From: a virus
Length of the DNA: 64,000 bases
Reading direction: 5' to 3' (one strand)
Virus record (IMG/VR): IMGVR_UViG_3300015189_000003
Span: 1-64,000 of that record
The notes below the pieces were generated by a model, which saw only the letters and a list, made by a program, of their open reading frames with translations, was not told the origin of the DNA and did not search any database. The first letter of the stretch is position 1. The number at the start of each line of letters is the position of its first letter. This document shows, piece by piece, positions 54,399 to 63,023 of this stretch. Both the position numbers and the translations under genes were made by a program.

Positions 54399-56102
54399 TC
54401 ATTGCAGGCCGCCAGAGCCATTCGGGTCGGTCCCGAGGACATATTGATTATCCGCCGGACTGGCTTGATTCCACGGCAAGGATCCCGACGAATATTTCTC
54501 GGACTCTTTGGGAGCCCGCGAAAGGGCAAACACGTATTCGGCATCGGCGACGTAAGTTACCCGGCCATCGCCGCCTTGTTCCGGCGGACGGAGATTTGGC
54601 TTGAACGTCTTGAGGTAGTGCTTGATTCCGTTGGCGTCGCTGAAATCCGAGAGCTTCCAGAGCTTTGGAGCTTCGCCCAACCGTTCCATTTCCACCTTGA
54701 CGATTCGATAAGCCGTGCGATTATGGATACGCACGCCAATCAGGCTATCGGCGTCCGGCTCGCTGGCCGAGGACGCGACCGGCAGGAAAACCCGCCCGTC
54801 GTCTACGTCATAGTGGCTTTCCACCTTTGCATGGGTGTAAATCGCTTGCTGGTGGTCATAATTGGAAACCACAGGCAAAAAGCTGTCGGAGATAGACCCT
54901 TCCGAGGCCGAGATTGTCGAATCTTGCTGGGTGTCGCCGTAATCCTGCGCGGTGTCTTCCGGCTGTTGGTCGGCAACTTGCGGCATCTCGTGATTATTTT
55001 CGCACGGCGATTGCAGATGACAGACAAATAAGCCGGCGAGCGTTGCCGTGGAATATGGCCCATCGGTGTACGCCTTGCCAGGCTCGTACCCCGGAAGGTT
55101 AATTTCGGACATCCGTTTCCCGATGGTCTTTGTCACCAGCGCGCCGAATGCCGCGCCGTTTTCGGCGTGCCGCTTGAACGTGGCTCGAGCTTCCACCGAA
55201 TTGACGCCTTCGCCGAAATGGTCGGTGAAAGTGTAATCGGTGTAGTGGCCGGTCGCAGAGTCGCTAATTGCCGCCTTGAGGTAAATGATTTGCGCGGCTT
55301 TTTGCAGCAAGTACAGCTTGTCGCAGTAGGGCGGGCCGTCGAGCCGGACGGATACCATCCCCTTGCCCGTCTGGCCGGACATATCGACGCCTTCGGTATG
55401 CGTCCCGCTCATGCGGACAACAAACGGCGGCGGGGCATCCCCGAGCATCTGCCGGTCTTCGATTTCGTAAGCCAGTTCCAAGCCGCCCGGGTCGACCATG
55501 TAATTCTGCCGCATTCGCTTCCAGCCGCGTTGCAGGACCGGCAGACACATTCCACGGAACATATGGGCGTTGAGCCCGATGCGGGCGATTCGCAGCCGCC
55601 CGCGCCAATGGCGGGTCGTTACCAAGTCGCCGTCGATATCGTCGGAACAGCTCCACCGATTCGACAGGACCGGAGACGGATTTTCGGTACAGACGACTTT
55701 CGCGACCTCGATGGAAAACGAAACCCGGATTGTCGCCTGGCTGAATTTCGTAGCCCGGACAGATAGCACCTTCGGCCCGTTGTCGCAGTCGTTATTTGCG
55801 TTTCCCAGCAGTACCGAACTGCCGTTGATTTGGTAATCGAATTCCCCGCGATGCTCGCCGAGGACGGCTTCCATCGTCTTGAGCAGTTGCCCGACGTCGC
55901 CGCCGGCAATCGATCCGCCGGAAATACCGAGCTTTCTCACGGCAGCGACCGCCGCGTCATAGGACATGAGGCTGTCAATCGTGACCCGGAACCGCGAAAA
56001 CATTTGGTCCGTTCCGGACGAGTCATTTTGCGGCGTTTGCTCAAATTCCCGCGTTTGCACGTTCAGGAACTCGATGCCGCGATAATAGGCAGTCGTCGCC
56101 AT
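54399..56102 (-). CDS. Tail protein of unknown type
   Basis: 567 residues. Contiguous with the tape measure stop (56103) and co-expressed. The N-terminal half (RVTIDSLMSYDAAVAAVRKLG, SIAGGDVGQLLKTMEAVLGEH) and several charged segments look like a distal tail or baseplate protein; the region after residue 380 is acidic and low-complexity (QDYGDTQQDSTISASEGS). No family recognised. Confidence 0.55.
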   Translation of the reverse strand: MATTAYYRGIEFLNVQTREFEQTPQNDSSGTDQMFSRFRVTIDSLMSYDAAVAAVRKLGISGGSIAGGDVGQLLKTMEAVLGEHRGEFDYQINGSSVLLGNANNDCDNGPKVLSVRATKFSQATIRVSFSIEVAKVVCTENPSPVLSNRWSCSDDIDGDLVTTRHWRGRLRIARIGLNAHMFRGMCLPVLQRGWKRMRQNYMVDPGGLELAYEIEDRQMLGDAPPPFVVRMSGTHTEGVDMSGQTGKGMVSVRLDGPPYCDKLYLLQKAAQIIYLKAAISDSATGHYTDYTFTDHFGEGVNSVEARATFKRHAENGAAFGALVTKTIGKRMSEINLPGYEPGKAYTDGPYSTATLAGLFVCHLQSPCENNHEMPQVADQQPEDTAQDYGDTQQDSTISASEGSISDSFLPVVSNYDHQQAIYTHAKVESHYDVDDGRVFLPVASSASEPDADSLIGVRIHNRTAYRIVKVEMERLGEAPKLWKLSDFSDANGIKHYLKTFKPNLRPPEQGGDGRVTYVADAEYVFALSRAPKESEKYSSGSLPWNQASPADNQYVLGTDPNGSGGLQ

Positions 56103-57317
56103 TTAGGGAGCCTTTCCTATGGGTGGACCGCGGCGCTTCATGAATTTCCCGTTCTGCAAATCGTTCGCAAACTGCTGCAGCGGAAGGGCCTTGCCAGCCT
56201 CTTCCGTCATGTACTTATCTATGGCGGCCTTCATCTTGGCGAGGACGACGCCAGCCGCCCCAAAAGCCGGGAGGGCCGCGAGTGCGACAGGAGCCAGCTC
56301 GATAATTTGAGCCACGCCGTTTTGAATTGCGCCAGTAATGGCGTTGGTCAGATTCGCCATCAGCGCCTGCATCGGCAGCATGGCGTTTTCCAGCCGCGAT
56401 TGCGCCGCCGTCTGAGCGCTGCCGGTTTTCGCCGTCGCCGCGCCCAGCCGGATATTTCGGCCAATGCGATCGACTTCGAGCTTCGCAGCCGCGGCGGCCA
56501 GCGACCCGTTATATTCCACCAGGTGCTCGCGAGCCTTGACGAGCGAATCGCCGAAGTCTTTGAGCCGGCCAGGCAGTCGAGCGAGCCACGAAACGGCACG
56601 ACCGCCAGCGCCAGCGGCGTCCTTCGCGGCGTTAATCCCGCCCATCGGCCCGCCGTACCGCATGAACAGGCGGACGACCTGCATTCCCTGCGCTACCGAA
56701 TTTCCGACCGCCGAGCTGGCAGCCTGCCGAGCGAATAGCCGGGCCTGATTGCCGAGATAACTTTGAACCTGATTTTTCGGCTGCCTTCCACCAGGGCTAT
56801 TTCCTGCCGGTGGAGCATTATTGCCGGCGGGGGGCCCGTTTCCGCCACCTCCGCCGCCGGGAGCCTGAAGGTTGAAAAGCTGCTGCGCCAGCCGCTGAAT
56901 AGACTGCGCGGCTTGATTCGCCATCCGCTGAATCGAGCTTTGGCCGGACTGCGCGGATTGCTGGATATTCGCCGCCGCTTGCTGCGCGGCTTGCGATCCT
57001 GCCTGCCCGGCGGCTTGAGCCGCTTGCTGGCCAGCCTGCCGAACAGTTTGCCCGGCCGCTTGTGCCGCCTGGCCGACAGGACGCGCGGCATTGGCCGCCG
57101 CAGTCGCCCGGGAGCCAGTCCCCGCGACATAAGACGACGCCTTCGCGGCCCCTTGGGCGAGGCTGCCAGACGCCTTGCTGGCCGTCTGCGAGACAAAGCC
57201 AGCAGCGCCGCGCGCGGCAGACATTGCCCCGCGGACAAGCCCGGTCCCCGCGCGCACCGCCCCTTGAGCGGCAGACGCAATCCCGCGACCGACAGCGGCA
57301 AAAATAGGTGCTGGCAT
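56103..57317 (-). CDS. Tape-measure-like tail protein
   Basis: 404 residues. Extremely Ala/Gln/Gly-rich and helical: many AAQAAGQ heptad repeats (about 70-130), then a Gly/Pro linker, a helical domain and a hydrophobic C-terminal stretch (IIELAPVALAALPAFGAAGVVL). Its position behind the tail chaperone and before other tail genes is the tape-measure slot; 404 residues implies a short tail of about 60 nm if the usual scaling holds. Confidence 0.72.
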   Translation of the reverse strand: MPAPIFAAVGRGIASAAQGAVRAGTGLVRGAMSAARGAAGFVSQTASKASGSLAQGAAKASSYVAGTGSRATAAANAARPVGQAAQAAGQTVRQAGQQAAQAAGQAGSQAAQQAAANIQQSAQSGQSSIQRMANQAAQSIQRLAQQLFNLQAPGGGGGGNGPPAGNNAPPAGNSPGGRQPKNQVQSYLGNQARLFARQAASSAVGNSVAQGMQVVRLFMRYGGPMGGINAAKDAAGAGGRAVSWLARLPGRLKDFGDSLVKAREHLVEYNGSLAAAAAKLEVDRIGRNIRLGAATAKTGSAQTAAQSRLENAMLPMQALMANLTNAITGAIQNGVAQIIELAPVALAALPAFGAAGVVLAKMKAAIDKYMTEEAGKALPLQQFANDLQNGKFMKRRGPPIGKAP

Positions 57318-57320
57318 GGG

Positions 57321-57904
57321 CTAGGATTCCGGTGCTTGTTTGGCCGCGGCGACACTGGCGGAATGTTCCGCGTAAGCGACATTCGCCTCTTCCGGCGAGT
57401 CGCTAATCGCCTGGAAGAAGCCCAGGGAAAGAGAGGGCGAAAAAGCCTCGTGAATCCCAATCGTCACGCGGGAAGCGTGTCTCAATTCGGCCCGGTCACG
57501 GTTGAAGTAGATTCCGACGGCGAGCTCGTAGGAGTCGCCGAACATTCGGGCAGCGGCGTCGTATCCGAAGCTGGCGGCGATGTCAGCGGCTGGTTGTCCT
57601 TTTTTTTTACAGAATCCACCCAGTCGAAATACTGCAGCAAGAGAGAAATGCACTCTTGCTCAGTCAATCCGCCGGCATCGAGTGACTTCACACCAAACGC
57701 CGAGCGAACAGCCGCCGCCGTGATTCCGATTGCGTCCGCGTCCCCGGCGTCAACCAGTGCCGGATGGACGTCGATATTGAACTTGGCGTCGTCCTTGAGC
57801 GAACGATAAACGACGATCGGGTCAGCCGACCGCGGCTTGTTGCCGTCGAAATAAGTGAATATCTCGCGCTGCCGAGCAGGCTTTCCCCACAATCGCCAAA
57901 ACAT
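57321..57904 (-). CDS. Long tail assembly chaperone made by -1 frameshift (gpGT-like)
   Basis: Product of about 194 residues if ribosomes slip -1 on the A9 run (plus-strand T's 57600-57608): the 0 frame reads GUA AAA AAA AAG, the -1 frame AAA AAA AAA GGA, so the product continues ...VKKKGQPAADIAASFGYDAA to a stop at 57321. The short form (57482-57904) ends separately. In siphophages the short and long forms guide tape-measure folding, and the gene is always just ahead of the tape measure, as here. Confidence 0.75.
57482..57904 (-). CDS. Short tail assembly chaperone (gpG-like)
   Basis: 140 residues from ATG 57904, following the tail tube gene by 13 nt. Helical with acidic middle (DPIVVYRSLKDDAKFNIDVHPALVDAGDADA) and ends in a Ser/Thr/Pro-rich tail after the slip site. 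An in-frame start 120 nt upstream overlaps the tail tube and is a shadow. Confidence 0.75.
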   Translation of the reverse strand: MFWRLWGKPARQREIFTYFDGNKPRSADPIVVYRSLKDDAKFNIDVHPALVDAGDADAIGITAAAVRSAFGVKSLDAGGLTEQECISLLLQYFDWVDSVKKKDNQPLTSPPASDTTPLPECSATPTSSPSESTSTVTGPN

Positions 57905-57917
57905 CTCCGCCCCCTTA

Positions 57918-58406
57918 TTAGGTCGTCGTCGAGTTGTACATTGCCGTCGCCACAGCCGCGCGATAGCACTTCGCCGTGACAATCGCCTTTGAATGCTTTG
58001 TCCCGATATTGACTTCCTTCGCATCAGTGAACACGGCGCAAATGTAGTTGCGTGGCGTATTGACCGAATGAATCAAGAGCCGCCAGTAAACCGACCCCTG
58101 GAAATACAGCGAGCCGGACGTACCCGGAGTGCCCGCAGTTCCGCCCGCGATGCCCGCGCGAATCGTGTTCAGGACCGTTTCGTCATATTTGGTCAGCGTC
58201 AGCCGGACGGTATGCACTTCGCCCAGATACTGAATATCAATCGGCGGACCGCCGTCGCCGCCGTTTTCGTCACCGTGGACCTCTTCGGTCATGACGACTT
58301 CGGTGATTTCCGCGCCGTTGATCGTGTAGCCAAGAGTGGCCAGCGCCCCACCGGTCGTGCAGACCTTAATCGTCGCCAGGCCGCCGAGTTGAATTGCTAG
58401 TGCCAT
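57918..58406 (-). CDS. Probable major tail tube protein
   Basis: 162 residues, beta-rich with few Lys: VKCTTGG-like start, TEEVHGDENGG, EVHTVRLTLTKYDETVL, and a C-terminal VTAKCYRAAVATA. Position between the connector and the chaperone is that of a tail tube. No sheath gene is adjacent. Assigned mainly by position. Confidence 0.6.
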   Translation of the reverse strand: MALAIQLGGLATIKVCTTGGALATLGYTINGAEITEVVMTEEVHGDENGGDGGPPIDIQYLGEVHTVRLTLTKYDETVLNTIRAGIAGGTAGTPGTSGSLYFQGSVYWRLLIHSVNTPRNYICAVFTDAKEVNIGTKHSKAIVTAKCYRAAVATAMYNSTTT

Positions 58407-58409
58407 TGC

Positions 58410-58919
58410 TTATGCTCTTCCCGGCAATCGCCGTTGAGGATAGTAACCGTTGTTCTGGCGGCAGGCTTCCACCGTCAGATTTAGCGCCCGGATAGACGAC
58501 GCCGAGGGCGTGTTGATCGAGGGCAGCCCGGCCTCTTTCACGTCGTCCACGTCGAAGATGTTTTCGCCGCGACGCAGTTTGTCGAGTGATTCGCGAGCCG
58601 CTTTCATCGCGGCGTCTTTGTTGTCGTCTTCGAGATACGGCCGCCGCTCCCACAGCAGGCCCATCGCAATCTTGCAAGTAATCCGCTTGAGGTACGCCAG
58701 GGAATTTCCCGTCAGCGCCGCAAGCTGGACCGTCGTGTACCGCTTGCCTTGCAGCAGCGCGGCGTCTATTTCCCCGCTGGCGTCATCCAAGGCCGCGGCG
58801 AGTTTGGTATCGCTGGCGAGATTCGCCGGCGTGACCGAAACACCGTTGTCGCTGCACAGGTTGCCGACCGTCCGGGCGTCGTAGCGCGTCAGAAGGTCAG
58901 AGGCAGCGGCGTAGGCCAT
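58410..58919 (-). CDS. Head-tail connector (Mu gp36/DUF1320-like)
   Basis: 169 residues. Starts with the helix AAASDLLTRYDARTVGNL and ends with LPGRA; central ALDDASGEIDAALLQGKR and CKIAMGLLWERRPYL helices are the usual DUF1320 pattern. Connectors of this kind complete the neck after packaging. Placed right after the major capsid gene. Confidence 0.75.
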   Translation of the reverse strand: MAYAAASDLLTRYDARTVGNLCSDNGVSVTPANLASDTKLAAALDDASGEIDAALLQGKRYTTVQLAALTGNSLAYLKRITCKIAMGLLWERRPYLEDDNKDAAMKAARESLDKLRRGENIFDVDDVKEAGLPSINTPSASSIRALNLTVEACRQNNGYYPQRRLPGRA

Positions 58920-58994
58920 GGAGTGCTATCCAAAAACCCGCAGCCAATCGGCGGAGGATGAAACCGAAAGGCCGCGGGGGGCGAAGGGAATCGA

Positions 58995-60059
58995 CTAGGC
59001 GACGGCGGAGGTGAACAGGAAGCCGCTCACAGGGGCGATTGCCACCATGTGATAGTCATCCGTCACGCGGGCCAGATGCACCCGGTTGTCCACGTCGTGC
59101 TTAGTCTCGACGCTCAGCTCTTCCTTGAAGAAACCGGCGAACGTCGAGAAGTTGGGAGCGCTGTTGCTGTCGGTCGGCGCGACGAGCGAGCCGGGGCGAG
59201 AGCAAAGGAACGGGCTGGTGTCGCTGCAAACGTAGGAGTTGGCGAGCGTGGCACCCTTCTTCGAAGTCACCTTGACGGTGTCCTCGATGACGATTTCCGT
59301 TCCGTAGATGGAAGGCGGCAAGCCGAACGACATGTTCTTCTTGGCGTTGCTTCCAAATTCGCCGGTGATCCACGCCTTGGCGTCGGGAGCACCCTTGATG
59401 AGGTCGACGATTTCCTGGCTGACGCTCATCTTGCGGGCGCAGCCGGGGGACATAACGAGCTTGATGTCGTTGACGTTGATCCCGCCGAGGGTGTCCTTAA
59501 ACATCAGTTCCTTGGCATAGTCCAGGGACCGCTTGATGTCCTGCCGGGCAGTCGTGGACGCATCCCACTTGCCAGTCACGCCCGTGATGGACGAGACGGC
59601 GGAAGTGTGGGTCGAGTCGTAGGTGCCGGTCGTCTGCGCGAGCGTGACAGCCTTCTGGGTCCGGGCGGTCATCAGCTTTTGGAGCTGAATGCGTCCGTAC
59701 TGCGCGAGGATGTCCCAAGACGCTTCGTCGACCATCTTCTGGCCGAGGCGGACGACGTCGGTGTACCGGGTTGTTCCGTAGGCCAGAAATTCGAACTTCT
59801 CGGTGTTCCCGCGGCCCGAGGGCGCGTCGCTCCCGTCCGCCCAGATCATGTCCGTCAAGCTGGACGACAAAAGCCGGCCGGCCTGTTCGACGGTCATTTT
59901 CAGGTAATACCCGACACTCTTCGTGACGGGGATAATCTGAATCCACTTGTTGAGGGCGAACGACTCGACATTACGCGAGAAGTCCACGACCAGGCCCTTG
60001 GTCGCCTCAGCCGAGGGGACGTAGGTATTCGGTGCACCACCAGGAAAAACAGCAGTCAT
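58995..60059 (-). CDS. Major capsid protein
   Basis: 354 residues. HK97-type layout: N-terminal arm, a long spine helix region (SLDYAKELMFKDTLGG), beta P-domain strands (TDVVRLGQKMVDEASWDILAQYGRIQLQKLM), and a C-terminal core (FKEELSVETKHDVDNRVHLARVTDDYHMVAIAPVSGF). Sits between the decoration protein and the connector in the standard order. No delta-domain scaffold is fused; scaffolding is in the protease gene. Confidence 0.8.
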   Translation of the reverse strand: MTAVFPGGAPNTYVPSAEATKGLVVDFSRNVESFALNKWIQIIPVTKSVGYYLKMTVEQAGRLLSSSLTDMIWADGSDAPSGRGNTEKFEFLAYGTTRYTDVVRLGQKMVDEASWDILAQYGRIQLQKLMTARTQKAVTLAQTTGTYDSTHTSAVSSITGVTGKWDASTTARQDIKRSLDYAKELMFKDTLGGINVNDIKLVMSPGCARKMSVSQEIVDLIKGAPDAKAWITGEFGSNAKKNMSFGLPPSIYGTEIVIEDTVKVTSKKGATLANSYVCSDTSPFLCSRPGSLVAPTDSNSAPNFSTFAGFFKEELSVETKHDVDNRVHLARVTDDYHMVAIAPVSGFLFTSAVA

Positions 60060-60147
60060 CGGTTAAACTCCAAAATCAAGAACTTGTGTGTAAAAGTGCT
60101 TGGCCTTGGTGTTGTCCAATGACCGACGAGAAGCGGGCTCCAGGCGT

Positions 60148-60564
60148 TTAGACCAGGGCCGGATAGACAGCGCCGCGAACGACGAGAACGCGAATCAGTT
60201 CGCCAGAGACGCCAGACTCCAGCGCGACAGCGCCGAAGTTTTGCAGGGTCGCTCCGGTCGTGGCTCGCACGACGCCCTTGCCGTCGGCGTCCGATTTGAT
60301 TTCGTCGCCACGGGTCACAGTGCCGGCGAGTTCCAGCAGGCAGAAAGAGCCCACCGGGTTGAACGCCAGCGACTGGGTGGCGGCCGCGGCCAGGGTGCTT
60401 GCACTCGGAATCGGGGCGTCACGCGAGGCGGACGAGGAGATGCCGAAAACGGCTTCGTTGGCACCGGCCTGGAGGACGGTATAGTCCGCCGCGGTCGAAA
60501 CCTTGATGAAACGCGCGGGGTTGACGTCTCCACCCGCAACCATAGAAAACGAGTCGTAAGCCAC
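60148..60564 (-). CDS. Capsid decoration protein (DUF2190-like)
   Basis: 138 residues from GTG 60564. The repeated beta pattern SRDAPIPSASTLAAAATQSLAF and CLLELAGTVTRGDEIKSDADGKGV is that of DUF2190/head-fibre decoration proteins found next to major capsid genes. A hairpin module (E) separates it from the protease gene above. Confidence 0.68.
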   Translation of the reverse strand: MAYDSFSMVAGGDVNPARFIKVSTAADYTVLQAGANEAVFGISSSASRDAPIPSASTLAAAATQSLAFNPVGSFCLLELAGTVTRGDEIKSDADGKGVVRATTGATLQNFGAVALESGVSGELIRVLVVRGAVYPALV

Positions 60565-60590
60565 AGGCTAATTCCTTATTGCTGAAAACG

Positions 60591-60643
60591 AAAAAAGCCC
60601 GCGCAGGTCACACGACTCACGCGGGCTCGATGGATTCGATACC
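60591..60643 (-). terminator. Leader hairpin with U-tract (module E)
   Basis: GGTATCGAA box (60637-60643), stem AGCCCGCG/CGCGGGCT (60596-60603, 60620-60627), U6 and CGU, then 26 nt to the GTG of the decoration gene. No TTGACC promoter precedes it: the protease stop lies directly upstream. It may be a partial terminator that sets capsid ratios, or an RNA processing site. Confidence 0.72.
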
Positions 60644-60664
60644 CAAATTCAAACAGGCCGAGGC

Positions 60665-62056
60665 TTACGCCGCGGGCTTTTGCTCATAACTCTTGCGAAC
60701 CGTTTCGCAGGCGTCGCGGAACGGAATATGCTTGCCGGCCTTAGTGGCGGCGTCGCAGATTTTTTCCGCCTCTTTCATGTACATGGTCCGCTTCCGGTCG
60801 CTGTCGCTGTCCGTCTCGATTCCCTTGGGAACCGGGAGCATGTTCAGCGGGATCCGCTGATACTTCTTGACGACGGTGTCGGTGAACTTGCCGAAAGCCG
60901 CGTCGGACAGGTCTTGAACGTCGGCGATTTCCTCGTCGGGAACGATGACAAAGCCCTGCGCCTTGAGGTCGTTCAGTTTCTGATAGCGAGTCGCCCGGCG
61001 GGCCTCCCGCTTCGAGCCTTCCACCACAGCGGCCAGCTCGTCGTGTTTGGCGGTGATTTCGCGGAGGTCGACAACGGCTTTTTGATATTTGACTTGGTAC
61101 TCGTCGGCCATCCGCTGATACTTTTTGACCGCGGGCTCGTCGTCCTCTTCGTCCGGCTTTTCGGCCTCGACCGGCGGGGCTTCCGGCTTGTCTTCCGGCT
61201 TGTCCTCGTCGATTTCCGGCGCGTCGTTCAGTTCATCGGGCGGAGCGTCAACGGGAGCGGCTTCGCCTTCGGCCGGCGGCATTTCGGGCGGCATCTCGTC
61301 GCCGTCCGGCTCGCCTTCGGGCGCGATTTCGGCACCGGCGTCAACATCCGGGGCGGGATTCATTTCGGCAAAAATCGCCTGGCAGACCGGCTTCATGGCA
61401 ACCACAATCTGCTGAATATCTTCAGGGGACAGCATGAGCTTGCTCGCCTTTTCGTAGGTTTTAGGTTTCTTCTCTTCGACCATGCCAGGAAGGACGACAT
61501 TCGTCCCGCCGGCTTCGGCGGCGTAGTGCGCCAAACGCGAGTACTTTACGCATCGCATCCCGGACTTTTCAGCCTTGCCGTAAAGTACTGGCAAATCCAG
61601 CTCTGGCATCTCGCTTCCGAGGAGGCTCACAGGATGGAAATATCCATCGGTGGGCCTGGTCTTTGAGCACCAGAATTCAACACTTCTGTACGGATACTTG
61701 CGAACCTTATGGGCGTCATCGCGGTATACCCGCATTTTTCCATAAACGGCGGCAACCATCCCCTTGCCGTCGTCTGATTCAATCGTGCCGAGTCGGTACG
61801 GCCCGCACAGTCCAATCACTTCCGGGTCGCGACCATCTCCGTTGTGGCGAATCACAATCGGGGCGAAAGCCTTGCGCCGGATAATCCGGTCATTGCATCG
61901 CTTGGTGATTCGCTCCATCGCCGCCTTGTCAAAGCGGTTTCCGTCCCTGTCTACATGTTCAGTGAACAGGCAAACGTACCCGAAATCACGAAACTCCCCA
62001 TCGTCCGTTGCGGACATACTTTGTGGACGGAGCTCGGATAACTGGCGTTCATTCAC
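60665..62056 (-). CDS. Prohead protease fused to scaffold
   Basis: 463 residues from GTG 62056. Residues 1-190 read as a phage maturation protease (FGYVCLFTEHVDRDGNRFDKAAM, HNGDGRDPEVIGLC with a catalytic-like His, YPYRSVEFW with the likely catalytic Ser). A Pro/Glu/Asp-rich spacer (about 225-300) follows, then a coiled coil (about 300-360, KKYQRMADEYQVKYQKAV) typical of scaffolds. Order before decoration and capsid proteins is standard. First gene behind module F. Confidence 0.8.
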   Translation of the reverse strand: MNERQLSELRPQSMSATDDGEFRDFGYVCLFTEHVDRDGNRFDKAAMERITKRCNDRIIRRKAFAPIVIRHNGDGRDPEVIGLCGPYRLGTIESDDGKGMVAAVYGKMRVYRDDAHKVRKYPYRSVEFWCSKTRPTDGYFHPVSLLGSEMPELDLPVLYGKAEKSGMRCVKYSRLAHYAAEAGGTNVVLPGMVEEKKPKTYEKASKLMLSPEDIQQIVVAMKPVCQAIFAEMNPAPDVDAGAEIAPEGEPDGDEMPPEMPPAEGEAAPVDAPPDELNDAPEIDEDKPEDKPEAPPVEAEKPDEEDDEPAVKKYQRMADEYQVKYQKAVVDLREITAKHDELAAVVEGSKREARRATRYQKLNDLKAQGFVIVPDEEIADVQDLSDAAFGKFTDTVVKKYQRIPLNMLPVPKGIETDSDSDRKRTMYMKEAEKICDAATKAGKHIPFRDACETVRKSYEQKPAA

Positions 62057-62061
62057 GGTAC

Positions 62062-62166
62062 GAAAAAAGCCCGCGCCACCCAGGAAGGATGGCGCGGGCT
62101 CAATGAAAGTTTGATACCCTTGTGTCGTTACGGTGCAAGATAGCGGGAAGCCCCGATCTGGGTCAA
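62062..62166 (-). promoter_or_regulatory. Promoter plus leader hairpin (module F)
   Basis: -35 TTGACC (62161-62166), 18-bp spacer, -10 TATCTT (62137-62142), predicted start near 62130. GGTATCAA box (62111-62118), a 10-bp stem AGCCCGCGCC/GGCGCGGGCT (62068-62077, 62091-62100), U6, CGU, and the GTG of the protease at 62056. It is the capsid operon promoter. Its -35 overlaps the stop of the HNH gene. Confidence 0.78.
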
Positions 62167-62987
62167 ATAGCTTTTTTGGCTTTTGCGTACCTATCTAAAT
62201 AGGCCACTGCACCCGCCAATCTTTCTCGCTCGCGGACAATCGAATTACACGGCTGGCAGAGAATTCCGCGGACGGCAGCGCGGCGCAATTCTGGGGCGGC
62301 TTCTTTCTGGTTCGGGCATACGGCGTGGCAATGATCGACCGGCATAAATCCATGCCCCTTCGGCTTTTGAGTTCCGCCGCAAATCGCACACCCACCGCCC
62401 TGCGCCGCCAGCATCTCGTCGTAATCTTGCAGCGTCATGCCATAAGCCTTCATTAGATACAGCCTTCGGTTTCCCCTCGATTTCGCTGGCGTGCTGCCTG
62501 GATTGGCCATGCGATATTCAGATCCCTTCTTAAGGGAACAGGCGGTGCACGGCCCGTGCGCTCCACGGTTGCACGGGTAGAAATCTTCGAGCAGCTTTAC
62601 GCACTTGCAAAGACTGCATTTTTTCTTACCGTCGATGATTTGCACGCGATGAGCCGGCCGCAAGTTTGGATTTTGAGCCTTGCGATATGCCCAATTAATG
62701 CCTCGCTGGCAATCTTTGCAATGCGGCGCAATTCCAGACTTACTCTTGGATTGCTTGGCGAATTCCGCGACCGGCTTGATTTCACCGCACCGAGTGCAGG
62801 CTTTTTTCCCATCGACGATTTCGACGCGGTGGGCAGGAGAATGCTCACCCCAAATCCTGGCGTAGAGCCTTTTGCAGAGTTTGCAATGCGGCTGCAATCC
62901 GTCTGGGGTGCAGGATTTTTTATAAAACTCCCCGACCGCCTTCGCTTCGCCGCACTTTGTACAGACCTTTGTTTTCTCGCACTCCAT
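62163..62987 (-). CDS. Endonuclease VII-type HNH nuclease with multiple zinc ribbons
   Basis: 274 residues. Three CxxC...C pairs near the N-terminus (CTKCGEAKAV, CTRCGEIKPV, CSLCKCVKLL) resembling tandem finger repeats, then an endonuclease VII core CAICGGTQ, MPVDHCHAVC and RGILCQPCNSIV. Inserted between the capsid operon and the 63 kb genes; likely free-standing homing. A TTGACC promoter whose predicted start falls on the ATG suggests a leaderless mRNA. Similar in plan to the nuclease at 12,539 but with a different set of fingers. Confidence 0.88.
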   Translation of the reverse strand: MECEKTKVCTKCGEAKAVGEFYKKSCTPDGLQPHCKLCKRLYARIWGEHSPAHRVEIVDGKKACTRCGEIKPVAEFAKQSKSKSGIAPHCKDCQRGINWAYRKAQNPNLRPAHRVQIIDGKKKCSLCKCVKLLEDFYPCNRGAHGPCTACSLKKGSEYRMANPGSTPAKSRGNRRLYLMKAYGMTLQDYDEMLAAQGGGCAICGGTQKPKGHGFMPVDHCHAVCPNQKEAAPELRRAAVRGILCQPCNSIVRERERLAGAVAYLDRYAKAKKAI

Positions 62988-62993
62988 CTCTGC

Positions 62994-63023
62994 ATTTTTG
63001 CGGAGAGAGTAAATCTAGGTCAA
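62994..63023 (-). promoter_or_regulatory. TTGACC promoter of the endonuclease gene
   Basis: -35 TTGACC (63018-63023), 18-bp spacer, -10 AAAAAT (62994-62999), weak. The -35 lies inside the last codons of the upstream gene. The start would be at or near the ATG at 62985-62987, so the transcript has almost no leader. Confidence 0.5.
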
